Of a stretch of DNA of 16,203 nt, positions 1 to 7,205 are shown piece by piece. Source of the stretch: JBFISM01 sp041608535 (lineage in GTDB: Bacteria; Actinomycetota; Acidimicrobiia; Spongiisociales; UBA5794). The notes beneath the pieces were generated by a model that ran no database searches, had not been told where the DNA came from, and saw only the letters and a list, made by a program, of their open reading frames with translations. The stretch covers positions 1-16,203 of the forward strand of contig JBFISM010000082.1 of NCBI GenBank assembly GCA_041608535.1, read 5' to 3'. The stretch's first letter is position 1. Each line of letters begins with the position of its first letter. The translations under genes were made by a program, and so were the position numbers.

Positions 1-1083
1 CAACAGGAGGGATACGAGACGCTCGTGGCGACCACCGGTGTCGAGGCGATCGCCGCCGTCGGGCAGCACGATCCCGATCTCATCATCCTCGACGTGATGA
101 TGCCCGACATGACTGGTCTGGAGGTGTGTCAACGCATTCGGGCGAACCCCGCAACCGCGAACATGCCGATCATCATCTTGAGCGCACGCGGTCAGGTGAC
201 CGACAAGATCGAAGGGCTCGAAGCCGGCGCCGACGAGTATCTGGCGAAACCGATTCTTCCGGAAGAGATGGTCGCCAGAGTCACCGCCCTGCTGCAGCGA
301 ACCCGCCGCCTGCAGCGCGATCACCAGACCGAGCAGGGACGGGTCATCGGGGTCATCGGCTCGAAGGGCGGTGTGGGGACGACCACGCTGACCCTCAATC
401 TGGCAGCAACGTTCGCCGAGCAAGGCGACGGGGTGATCATGTGCGAGCTACGCAGCCATCTCGGCACCGCGGCCAAGCAGCTCGGCCAGATCCCGGATGC
501 GTCGTTCGCCGAGCTGACCACCCTGCAACCGCACGACGTCCGCAGCAAGGAAGTCGCCGGCAAGCTCATGGTCCATCCTGCCGGCTTCAAGGTGCTGTAT
601 GGACCGCAACCCGGCGAGGTCGTCGAGGAGCTCTCTGCGGAGCTGGCGGAGACCGTCGTCGACCGTTTGGCGTCGCTGGGCTCCAATGTGTTCCTCGACC
701 TGCCATACCCTCTCACCACCGCCACGTGCGCCGCACTCGGGAGCTGCGATGACATCGTGCTCGTCGTCGAGCGCGAGCCGGGTGCGGTGTGGTCCGCAGC
801 GGCGCATCTCGAATCGATGCGGTCGCTCGGCGTGCCCCGAAGCCGCGTCTCGGCAGTGCTCGTCAACCGGGCGCGTCTCGGTGTCAGCACCAACATGGAA
901 GAAGTCCGGGCGCATCTCGAGTGCGACTTGCTCGGACTGATCCCGGCGGGCGAGGGTTTCATGTTTGCCTATGCCAAGGGACTACCGCTCGTGAGCGCAC
1001 AACCAGACGACCCTGCGGCCGGCGCCGTGCGCGACATCGCAGCTGCGCTCAACGCCCGCCGGGCCAGCCCGGTGTCTGTTTGA
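1..1083 (+). CDS. Receiver-domain/MinD-like ATPase fusion (CpaE/TadZ-like), 5'-truncated
   Basis: The reading frame is open from base 1, so the start and the N-terminal acidic pair of the receiver domain lie outside the window. Visible residues 1-100 form a response-regulator receiver: the phospho-acceptor Asp is residue 31 (LIILDVMMPDMTG), with the conserved Ser at 61 and Lys at 83 (YLAKP). A short linker leads to a SIMIBI ATPase with a deviant Walker A (GSKGGVGTTT, about 120-129), a DLP switch motif (FLDLPYP) and a late LVNRA segment. This receiver-plus-MinD order is known from CpaE/TadZ proteins, which place Tad/Flp pilus machinery at the cell pole. Here both the phosphorylation site and the ATPase loop look intact, whereas many TadZ proteins have degenerate versions. 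No pilus gene is visible downstream. The pilus role is inferred from architecture; a ParA-like regulator of another process is possible. Confidence 0.85.
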   Translation, partial: QQEGYETLVATTGVEAIAAVGQHDPDLIILDVMMPDMTGLEVCQRIRANPATANMPIIILSARGQVTDKIEGLEAGADEYLAKPILPEEMVARVTALLQRTRRLQRDHQTEQGRVIGVIGSKGGVGTTTLTLNLAATFAEQGDGVIMCELRSHLGTAAKQLGQIPDASFAELTTLQPHDVRSKEVAGKLMVHPAGFKVLYGPQPGEVVEELSAELAETVVDRLASLGSNVFLDLPYPLTTATCAALGSCDDIVLVVEREPGAVWSAAAHLESMRSLGVPRSRVSAVLVNRARLGVSTNMEEVRAHLECDLLGLIPAGEGFMFAYAKGLPLVSAQPDDPAAGAVRDIAAALNARRASPVSV

Positions 1084-1091
1084 TCCGACGA

Positions 1092-1113
1092 CACGCCGCA
1101 ACGGGACGGCGTG
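1092..1113 (+). terminator. Hairpin after the CpaE-like gene
   Basis: CACGCCG and CGGCGTG form a perfect 7-bp stem around an 8-base loop, starting 8 bases after the TGA stop. There is no T-run behind it, so intrinsic termination is only likely, not shown. Its position between two co-directional genes, the second with its own -10-like box, fits a transcript end. Confidence 0.4.
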
Positions 1114-1163
1114 GGCGCATGCGGCACCGCAGGACATAGCTCCGCATAGCCGGACGCTCCCGT

Positions 1164-1169
1164 TACATT
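1164..1169 (+). promoter_or_regulatory. -10 box of a probable leaderless promoter (capA-like gene)
   Basis: TACATT fits the TAnnnT -10 pattern and ends 6 bases before the GTG start at 1176, which would put the transcription start at or next to the start codon. No Shine-Dalgarno sequence precedes the GTG. I see no good -35 box. Confidence 0.45.
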
Positions 1170-1175
1170 CTCCCG

Positions 1176-2330
1176 GTGTCCATCGCCGGGAGAAGCGCCG
1201 CCTCGATCGCCGCTGTGGTGCTGGCTGCCGCCTGCAGCGGTGATGCCGAACCTCGGGCGGCTGCAGAACCGGCAGCGTCGACGGCCGCAGCCCCGGCAAC
1301 CGTGGCCACGACCCTTTCTGCAGCCGATTCCGCGGCCGCCGAATCGGAAAGCGCTGCGGACACAACGGCCAGCATGACAACCCTGGCGTCGCTCTCATCT
1401 CTGCCGCCATCGACCACAGCAACGACCACCTCGACAACGCCGCCGCGAGAGCGGCTGGTGGTGAGCGCAACCGGCGACGTCAATCTGGACCCGAGCTACA
1501 TCCCGCGACTCGCCACCGAGGGCTACGGCTTCGCCTTCTCCGGACTTCAGGACATGTTCGCCACCGACGATCTCACCATCATCAACCTGGAGTGCGCCGC
1601 GTCGAATCTCGGTTCGGCGTTGCCCAAGTCGTTCACCTTCCGCTGTGACACCGCAGCGCTGCCCATCGCCCGCCAGGCAGGGGTGGAGGTGGCCAATCTC
1701 GCCAACAACCACTCAGGTGACTACGGGAAGGATGCGTTGCTCGAGTCGCGCACCAACCTCGAAGCTGCCGGCATCGCCCCGGTCGGTGTCGGCAGGGACG
1801 CTGCCGAGGCGCACCGGCCGGCCATCCTCGAGATCAACGGCTGGACCGTGGCGGTTCTCGGCTTTGGCGGGGTGGTCCCGTCACCAGATTGGATCGCCAC
1901 CGATGAGCGCGCCGGCATGGCCGACGGCGACACGGCAGAGACGATGGCTGCCGCCGTGGCCGCAGCCGACGAGATCGCCGACATCGTGCTCGTCACCGTG
2001 CACTGGGGGGTTGAGCTGGACACACAACCGCGGCCCGAGGATCGGGTGCGCGCCGAGGCGATGATCGCCGCCGGCGCCGACGCCATCTTCGGCCACCACG
2101 CCCACCGCCTACAGCCGCTCGAGTTCGTCGACGGCGTCCCGGTCGCCTGGGGTCTCGGAAACTTCGTGTGGCCCACCTTGTCGACGGCGGGCTCCACGAC
2201 GGCTGTCGCCCAGGTGATCTTCGAGGCCGACGGCAGCGTCGACGCCTGTCTGATTCCCACCTTCATCGAGGCGCCCGGCCACCCGGTCGTGCAGATCGAC
2301 TACGCCCCAGCCAACCCCTGCGGACGCTGA
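1176..2330 (+). CDS. CapA-family lipoprotein (PGA_cap metallophosphoesterase fold)
   Basis: This 384-residue protein belongs to the CapA/PGA_cap family, known from poly-gamma-glutamate capsule synthesis and often annotated as a metallophosphatase-like protein. The start is GTG. The N-terminus is a short lipoprotein signal with lipobox LAAAC (Cys20), so the mature protein is probably tethered to the outer face of the membrane. Residues 21-92 are an Ala/Ser/Thr-rich linker. The domain starts near 94 with ATGDVNLD, followed by INLE (136-139), LANNHSGDYG (175-184), VHWGVE (275-280), GHHAH (306-310) and GLGNFVW. These are the family's metal- and substrate-site motifs in the usual order. No CapB or CapC partner is nearby, so a capsule role is not supported here. 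Many actinobacteria carry such stand-alone CapA lipoproteins with unknown substrate. The upstream -10-like box and absence of an SD suggest leaderless translation. Confidence 0.88.
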   Translation: MSIAGRSAASIAAVVLAAACSGDAEPRAAAEPAASTAAAPATVATTLSAADSAAAESESAADTTASMTTLASLSSLPPSTTATTTSTTPPRERLVVSATGDVNLDPSYIPRLATEGYGFAFSGLQDMFATDDLTIINLECAASNLGSALPKSFTFRCDTAALPIARQAGVEVANLANNHSGDYGKDALLESRTNLEAAGIAPVGVGRDAAEAHRPAILEINGWTVAVLGFGGVVPSPDWIATDERAGMADGDTAETMAAAVAAADEIADIVLVTVHWGVELDTQPRPEDRVRAEAMIAAGADAIFGHHAHRLQPLEFVDGVPVAWGLGNFVWPTLSTAGSTTAVAQVIFEADGSVDACLIPTFIEAPGHPVVQIDYAPANPCGR

Positions 2331-2436
2331 CGGGTACGACGCAATCTTCACCCGACCAGGTCGCGCAGAGCTCCGAAAGAAGCGAAAGCACGACTGACGA
2401 CTCGTAGCGGGCAGAACCCTGTCAGACTGTGACCCG

Positions 2437-4317
2437 ATGGCGACAGACAGAAGGGGCCGCCCCAAACGGTCGAGAAACATCGAGGACATCGACGCCAAGA
2501 TCACAACGGCTGAGCTGCGCCAGGTCCGCCGGCTGTTTTCTTTCCTCAAGCCGTACCGGGGCCGGCTCGCTCTGGCGCTCACCGCCGTCCTCATCTCTGC
2601 GGGTATGGGTCTCGTGTTCCCGCTGGTGGTGGGTCGGCTCGTCGACACCGCACTGAGCGCCACCGCCGACGGTGACCCGTCGTCGCTCAACCAAATCGCA
2701 GTGCTCCTGCTCGGGGTCTTCGCCGTGCAGGCGCTGTTCAGCTTCGTGCAGAACTACCAGCTGTCCGCCGTGGGTGAAGGCGTGGTGGCCGATCTGCGCA
2801 AGAAGCTCTACAGCCACCTCATGCTGCTGTCGGTAACCTTCTTCGAGACCCGCAAGACCGGCGAGATCACCTCGCGGCTCACGTCGGACGTTGGCGTCGT
2901 GCAATCGACCGTGTCCAACGCCGTCGCCTCGGCAACCAGCCAAACACTCACGCTCATCGGTGGGGTCGTCATGCTGTTCATCATCTCGGTGCAGCTCACC
3001 CTCACGGTTCTCGCAATCGTGCCGCTGCTCATCGTGGTGGCGAAGTACTGGGGGAGGAAGCTGGAGCGGCTGTCCACGGCTTTCCAAGATCGCATCGCCG
3101 ACGCCAACGCCACCGCCGAGGAGGCGATCGCCGGAATCCGGGTCGTGCAATGGTTTGGCGCCGAGTTCGCTCTCATCGAGAGCTACTCGGGCTCCATTGG
3201 GGATTCGTACAAGGTGGCGCTGCGGCGGGCCAAGCTGCGTGCCGTGCTGGTGCCATCCGTGCAGTTTGCGGTGTTCGCCACCATCTCCCTCGTGCTCTGG
3301 CTCGGCGGCCGTTTGGTGCTTGCGGGGACCATCACCGGGGGCAACCTCGTGACCTTCCTGCTGTACACCTTCACCGTGGCCAGCGCCATCGGCTCCTTCA
3401 CCGGCTTGTACACCCAGCTCAAGGAGGCGCTCGGATCGAGCCGGCGCATCTTCGAGATCCTCGACGAGCGCAGCGAGATCCAGGACCCACCGCATCCGGT
3501 GGCCCTGGGCGACATCGAGGGCGAGGTGGCCTTCACCGACGTGTCGTTCGCCTACTCGGACCGAGCAGGCGACGTCTTGGAGCATGTGTCCGTCTCCGCG
3601 TCACCGGGTGAAGTGGTGGCGCTGGTGGGACCGAGCGGCGCCGGCAAGTCCACCATGGTGCAGCTCATCGCCCGCTTCTACGACACCACCGGGGGCAAGA
3701 TCACCTTCGACGATGTCGACATTCGTGATGTGCGGGTGGCCGAGCTGCGCAGCCACATGGCGGCGGTGCCCCAAGACACGCACCTCTTCTCCGGGACGAT
3801 CGCCGACAACATCCGCATGGGCAACGTCGACGCCACCGATGACGAGATCATCGAAGCGGCCGTCGCCGCCAACGCCCACGACTTCATCACCGGCTTTCCC
3901 GACGGATATGCGACCATCGTCGGCGAGCGGGGCGTGAAACTGTCCGGGGGGCAGCGGCAGCGGGTGGCCATAGCCAGGGCATTGCTCAAGGATCCGAAGA
4001 TCCTCATCCTCGACGAAGCGACCAGCGCCCTCGACTCGGAATCGGAGGCGGTGGTGCAGGAGGCGCTCACGGTGCTGATGGAGGGGCGGACGACCTTCGT
4101 CATCGCCCACCGATTGTCCACGGTGCGCGACGCAGACAAGATCGTCGTGCTCGACCAGGGCAAGATCGTCGAGGTCGGCAAGCACGAGGACCTCATGGCC
4201 CGCAGCGGGCTCTACGCAGAGCTGGCGCAGCGCCAATTCCGCGATTCGGACGAGGACCAGAGCCCCTATCCGCTCGACGAGCCCGATCTCGAGGAGCGAG
4301 CTTTCGGGCGCGGCTGA
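2437..4317 (+). CDS. ABC exporter half-transporter (fused membrane and ATPase domains)
   Basis: This 626-residue protein is a complete half-transporter of the MsbA/BmrA type and should work as a homodimer (or a heterodimer with a partner encoded elsewhere), exporting lipids, drugs or peptides. Residues about 40-340 hold the six-helix exporter domain, with hydrophobic stretches near 45-65, 85-105, 170-205 and 275-310. The nucleotide-binding domain shows Walker A GPSGAGKST (398-406), Q-loop VPQD (Gln446), signature LSGGQ (502-506), Walker B LILDEA (Asp526/Glu527, so catalytically competent) and H-loop His558. The first 30 residues are basic and polar, and the last 25 are acidic. The start is ATG without an obvious SD. 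Substrate cannot be read from the sequence. The gap to the capA-like gene is 106 bp, with no partner ABC gene next to it. Confidence 0.93.
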   Translation: MATDRRGRPKRSRNIEDIDAKITTAELRQVRRLFSFLKPYRGRLALALTAVLISAGMGLVFPLVVGRLVDTALSATADGDPSSLNQIAVLLLGVFAVQALFSFVQNYQLSAVGEGVVADLRKKLYSHLMLLSVTFFETRKTGEITSRLTSDVGVVQSTVSNAVASATSQTLTLIGGVVMLFIISVQLTLTVLAIVPLLIVVAKYWGRKLERLSTAFQDRIADANATAEEAIAGIRVVQWFGAEFALIESYSGSIGDSYKVALRRAKLRAVLVPSVQFAVFATISLVLWLGGRLVLAGTITGGNLVTFLLYTFTVASAIGSFTGLYTQLKEALGSSRRIFEILDERSEIQDPPHPVALGDIEGEVAFTDVSFAYSDRAGDVLEHVSVSASPGEVVALVGPSGAGKSTMVQLIARFYDTTGGKITFDDVDIRDVRVAELRSHMAAVPQDTHLFSGTIADNIRMGNVDATDDEIIEAAVAANAHDFITGFPDGYATIVGERGVKLSGGQRQRVAIARALLKDPKILILDEATSALDSESEAVVQEALTVLMEGRTTFVIAHRLSTVRDADKIVVLDQGKIVEVGKHEDLMARSGLYAELAQRQFRDSDEDQSPYPLDEPDLEERAFGRG

Positions 4318-4337
4318 CCGGACTGGGTCTCGGTCAG
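4314..4337. terminator. Hairpin between convergent genes
   Basis: CTGACCG (including the ABC transporter stop codon) and CGGTCAG pair perfectly over 7 bp around a 10-base loop. It sits in the 35-bp gap between the + strand ABC gene and the - strand dsrE2-like gene, so it could serve as a bidirectional terminator. No T-run is present on either side. Confidence 0.45.
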
Positions 4338-4352
4338 GCGGAGGGACAAGCT

Positions 4353-4862
4353 TCAGATGAAGAGCAGCTGGGCCCCTTCCGACAGCTCCATGAAATCGGT
4401 GGCGCTGATGATGCCCTCGACGTGCTCATCGAGATCTTCTTCGTCGATGTGCATCATGTCGGCGGACATCCGGCAAGCCCACAGGTGACCACCGGCGTCA
4501 GAGATCATCTGGAGGAATTCCGGGACCTCGGGGATGGCCAGATCTTCGATCTGCTTGCGCATCATGTGCGAGGCGAACGCCGTCATCCCGGGAAGACCCA
4601 TGATCATCTGTGGCATGTGCGTCGCCGGGTTGCCCACGGGGGTGAACTTGAGATGATCCATCCTCTTCTTGTTGATCATGTCGAAGCCCCAGAAGGTGAA
4701 GAAGAGATGGGTCTCGATGCCCTCACCGAGGGCGGCGTTGGCCAGCACCAGCCCCGGGTACGCCATGTCGAGCGAGCCCTTGGAGCAGATGATGCAGAGC
4801 TTGCGGTCCGTCTCGTCATCGAAGACCGGCACGGGGGCCGGAGCCTCGGCAGTGATTGTCAC
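4353..4862 (-). CDS. DsrE2-like (DsrE/DsrF/DsrH-like family) sulfur-relay protein
   Basis: This 169-residue protein matches the DsrE2 branch of the DsrE/F/H-like family, cytoplasmic or membrane-associated sulfur-transfer proteins. After a disordered, Pro/Ala-rich N-terminus, it has LCIICSKGSLDMAYP (Cys23 and Cys26), a THLFFTFWGFDMINKKR segment typical of the group (51-67) and GGHLWACRMSADMM near the C-terminus, where Cys130 is the expected persulfide-carrying cysteine. It is unusually Met-rich. The GTG start at 4862 is chosen because AAGGAGG lies 5 bases upstream. It is the last gene of a three-gene leftward unit, 37 bp after the TusE/DsrC-like gene, which supports a sulfur-relay role. No TusA or rhodanese gene, its frequent partners, is visible. 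Substrate and final acceptor are unknown. Confidence 0.85.
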   Translation of the reverse strand: MTITAEAPAPVPVFDDETDRKLCIICSKGSLDMAYPGLVLANAALGEGIETHLFFTFWGFDMINKKRMDHLKFTPVGNPATHMPQMIMGLPGMTAFASHMMRKQIEDLAIPEVPEFLQMISDAGGHLWACRMSADMMHIDEEDLDEHVEGIISATDFMELSEGAQLLFI

Positions 4863-4867
4863 CAGTA

Positions 4868-4874
4868 CCTCCTT
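4868..4874 (-). promoter_or_regulatory. Ribosome binding site of the dsrE2-like gene
   Basis: AAGGAGG on the minus strand, 5 bases before the GTG at 4862. It fixes the start codon and shows that the gene has its own strong initiation site within the operon. Confidence 0.8.
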
Positions 4875-4899
4875 GTTCCGTCAGCGAGGCGTGCTCGCA

Positions 4900-5214
4900 T
4901 CACACGCAGCCGTGGGGCTTGGGGAGCCCGGCCACATAGCTCATCTTCTTCGCCGGCTTCTTCGGGAAGAGGGCGAACATCTCTTTGGTGGCCACGCCGC
5001 CGGCGGTCGCCATCCGGCGCAACGTCGGGGTTTCCCCGCTGGCGGCGTAGTCCTCTCTGGCAAAGCGGATCGCCTTCCAGTGACCGTCTTCGAGCGTGAG
5101 CCCGATCTGCTGCGCCAGCGAGGTGGCCAGCTGCTCGTCCCACTCATCGGGGTTCGTCATGAACCCCTCCGCATCGACACTCACTTGACGATCGCCGATG
5201 GTTGCGACAGTCAC
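4900..5214 (-). CDS. TusE/DsrC-family sulfur carrier (single C-terminal cysteine)
   Basis: This 104-residue protein has the standard DsrC/TusE length and layout: VSVDAEGFMTNPDEWDEQLA at the start, LEDGHWKAIRFARE in the middle, and a flexible C-terminal arm ending AGLPKPHGCV. The penultimate Cys103 is the conserved sulfur-carrying residue of the family. The second cysteine of true DsrC, eleven residues from the end in AC-x-x-AGLPKP, is replaced here (KKMSYVAGLPKP), and no other cysteine is present. By family rules this is the TusE-like form, which carries a persulfide rather than forming the trisulfide bridge of dissimilatory sulfite reductase. The GTG start at 5214 overlaps the upstream stop as GTGA and has AGGAGG 7 bases before it. 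Co-location with an SQR-like enzyme and DsrE2 suggests sulfur oxidation or trafficking rather than only tRNA thiolation; that is inference. Confidence 0.88.
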   Translation of the reverse strand: MTVATIGDRQVSVDAEGFMTNPDEWDEQLATSLAQQIGLTLEDGHWKAIRFAREDYAASGETPTLRRMATAGGVATKEMFALFPKKPAKKMSYVAGLPKPHGCV

Positions 5215-6485
5215 ATCGTCACCTCCTGATCGAGTTGGTTTGTTGTTGAGATCTCTGGCTGCACCTTTCCGGCAAGCGACATCGCCGACGAGACGGGGAG
5301 CCGCCTCCCCGGAAGCAGCACCTTCCAATAGAGCGGCTTGAAGGCGAGCTTGCCCAGATGGTTGATCCGGGACTCCTCGAGAAGCTTGAGCGGCCCGATG
5401 CGGGCCCACGGAAAGCGGCCGGGGAGCGGCTCGACGTCGTAGTTGAAGTCGATCAGCAACGCCTTGCCGTCGCCGGCTTCCACGAAGCAGTTGGCATGAC
5501 CATCGAAGCGCTTGCGCATCGGGCGGCCGGCCACGTGGTCGAGGAAGTTATCCACGAAGACGTCTGCGGCGAAATGCGCTACCGATCCGGCCTTCGACGT
5601 GGGCAGGTTCGCCGCATCGCCGATGGCGAACACGTTGGGATGCTCCTCTGTCTGGAACGTGCCCGGGTCGACCCGAACGTGCCGCAGCTCGTCGCCGAGC
5701 CCGGACTTCTCCACGAACTCGGCACCCATGTTGGGCGGCACCGTCACGAGGAGATCGAAGGCGATCTCCCGCCCGTCGTACGACACGAGCTGCTTCGTCT
5801 CGGCATCAACCCGCTCGGTGACGAAGTCTGTCTCGAGTGCGATGTTGCGCTCGTCGAGCATCCCGCCGAGCCGCGCCGAGGCGACGGGCTTGGTGAATGC
5901 ACCCGACAGTGACGTGACGTAGAGGATCTCCGTGTTCGGCCGGATCCCCAACTTGCGGAAGTAGTCGTCGGCGAGAAAAGCGAACTCCATGGGGGCGACC
6001 GGGCATTTGATCGGCATCTCGGCGACGTGCACCACCAGACGTCCGCCGGTGAACGCACGGAGCCGATCACGTAGCGCCACCGCGCCGTCGTAGGTGTAGA
6101 ACTCGTGGATGCTCCGCCGCCACTCGGGACCGGCGAGCCCCTCGATCTCGCTCGGCTGGGGTGAGGTGCCGGTGGCGATGACGAGCTGGTCGTAGCCGAG
6201 CCGATCTCCGCCACTGAGCACCACCTCGTCCGTGTCCGTGTCCACCAGCTCGACGGTGGCGTGGTGCAAGTCGATCCCGTCCGCCAGCGTGGGGGCAATG
6301 GGGCGGGTGATCTCATCGGGCTCGTATCCGCCGAACGGCAGGAAGAGGTAGCCGGGCTGGTAGTAGTGGGTCTGCTCCTCGTCGACGATGACGATCTGCC
6401 AGTCGTCCGACGGCAACTTCTTGCGGAGCCTGTTGGCGATGATGGTGCCGGCCGTGCCGGCACCCAGAATCAGAAGACGCTTCAC
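5211..6485 (-). CDS. SQR-like FAD/NAD(P)-dependent disulfide oxidoreductase family protein
   Basis: This 424-residue two-dinucleotide-fold flavoprotein resembles sulfide:quinone oxidoreductases. It has an N-terminal FAD loop (LLILGAGTAGTIIANRL, 4-20), a QPGYLFLPFG segment (43-52), ATGTSPQ (104-110), and FAIGDAANLPTSKAG (286-300), which contacts the flavin. It contains only two cysteines, Cys161 (PIKCPVAPME) and Cys333 (GHANCFVEAG). These line up by context with the two redox-active, flavin-facing cysteines of SQR, while the third SQR cysteine (near 128) is missing. The C-terminus carries basic and aromatic stretches (361-400) that could contact the membrane. GTG start with GAGGAG 8 bases upstream. 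It heads an operon with TusE/DsrC-like and DsrE2-like genes, so sulfide or persulfide oxidation with sulfur handed to the carriers is the best reading. Another reductase of the family cannot be excluded. Confidence 0.82.
   Translation of the reverse strand: MKRLLILGAGTAGTIIANRLRKKLPSDDWQIVIVDEEQTHYYQPGYLFLPFGGYEPDEITRPIAPTLADGIDLHHATVELVDTDTDEVVLSGGDRLGYDQLVIATGTSPQPSEIEGLAGPEWRRSIHEFYTYDGAVALRDRLRAFTGGRLVVHVAEMPIKCPVAPMEFAFLADDYFRKLGIRPNTEILYVTSLSGAFTKPVASARLGGMLDERNIALETDFVTERVDAETKQLVSYDGREIAFDLLVTVPPNMGAEFVEKSGLGDELRHVRVDPGTFQTEEHPNVFAIGDAANLPTSKAGSVAHFAADVFVDNFLDHVAGRPMRKRFDGHANCFVEAGDGKALLIDFNYDVEPLPGRFPWARIGPLKLLEESRINHLGKLAFKPLYWKVLLPGRRLPVSSAMSLAGKVQPEISTTNQLDQEVTM
5222..5227 (-). 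promoter_or_regulatory. Ribosome binding site of the TusE/DsrC-like gene
   Basis: AGGAGG on the minus strand, inside the last codons of the upstream flavoprotein gene and 7 bases before the GTG at 5214. It decides the start over longer in-frame extensions and, with the 4-bp GTGA overlap, suggests translational coupling. Confidence 0.8.
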
Positions 6486-6691
6486 TCCGGGCGCTCCTCG
6501 CTGCTCGTCTGTATGTTGAAACCGTACGATTGGCCCGACACCGCCAGATAGGGCCCTTTGGTCGTGCGCAGACGGCGAACAGTCCGTAGTCGGATTCGCA
6601 CGCGCAGTGCCTAGTGGGGATGTACCTGCAGCGGTCGGGGTCGGTCATGCGTAGGATCGAGCCGCTACCGAGGAGAGGTGGAGAGGGCAGA
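6486..6691. other. Divergent intergenic region, sulfur operon / CBS gene
   Basis: About 200 bp separate the GTG of the SQR-like gene from the chosen start of the CBS gene and must hold promoters in both directions. A TAGGAT at 6652-6657 could be a -10 box for the CBS gene. I cannot assign convincing -35 boxes or an operator. The longer in-frame extension of the CBS gene (from 6614) would run through this region but lacks an SD. Confidence 0.4.
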
Positions 6692-7081
6692 ATGCAGCTG
6701 GGAAATCTCGCCGGTATACCACCCATCGTGTGCGGCCCGGAGCTCTCGCTGCGCGAGGCTTGCGAGGTGATGCTCGAAGAGGACATCGGCTCGATCCTGA
6801 TCGTCGAGGGAAGCGAGCTGCTCGGCATCCTCACCGACCGTGATTTCGTCCGGGCCACCGCTGCCGGTGCCGACGGCGACGATCCCGTCACCGACTGGAT
6901 GACTCGTGACCCGGACACGTTCAACGCCGACACGACATTGAGCGAGGCAGTGTCTTGGATCCTCGACACCGGCTACCGCCACATGCCCGTCGTCGACGGG
7001 GACGCTCCCATCGCCGTCGTCAGCATCAAGGACCTGCTCTTCGCCCTCTCCCAAACCGCAGCAGAGACCAACGAGGACTGA
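6692..7081 (+). CDS. Two-CBS-domain protein
   Basis: This 129-residue protein is just a tandem CBS pair (Bateman module). CBS1 spans about 10-58 (CGPELSLREACEVMLEEDIG, then GILTDRDFVR at 45-54) and CBS2 about 68-122 (VTDWMTRDPDTFNADTTLSEA, then RHMPVVDGD and AVVSIKDLL). Such modules bind adenine nucleotides or S-adenosyl ligands and usually control a partner protein. No catalytic or transport domain is attached, so the partner is unknown. The start at 6692 is preferred because GAGAGG lies 5 bases upstream and the family motif begins directly after it; an in-frame start at 6614 would add 26 residues of unconvincing sequence. It is divergent from the sulfur operon, which may or may not mean a functional link. 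Confidence 0.85.
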   Translation: MQLGNLAGIPPIVCGPELSLREACEVMLEEDIGSILIVEGSELLGILTDRDFVRATAAGADGDDPVTDWMTRDPDTFNADTTLSEAVSWILDTGYRHMPVVDGDAPIAVVSIKDLLFALSQTAAETNED

Positions 7082-7205
7082 CCAACCGCGGGGCTCACGT
7101 CGCGCAGGGTGTCGGGATCCGGTATGTCGTCGGTCTTCCTCCGTGCGACGCAATCACCGCCGCGCACAGTGACGTTGGATCAGCCAGACGCGATTGTGTT
7201 CGGGA

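Noticed and set aside
2422..3585. Long minus-strand open frame (387 codons) opposite the ABC transporter
   Set aside because: Its translation is low-complexity, rich in His, Glu, Gly and Arg, and it mirrors a fully convincing ABC transporter on the other strand. It is a GC-rich antisense shadow.
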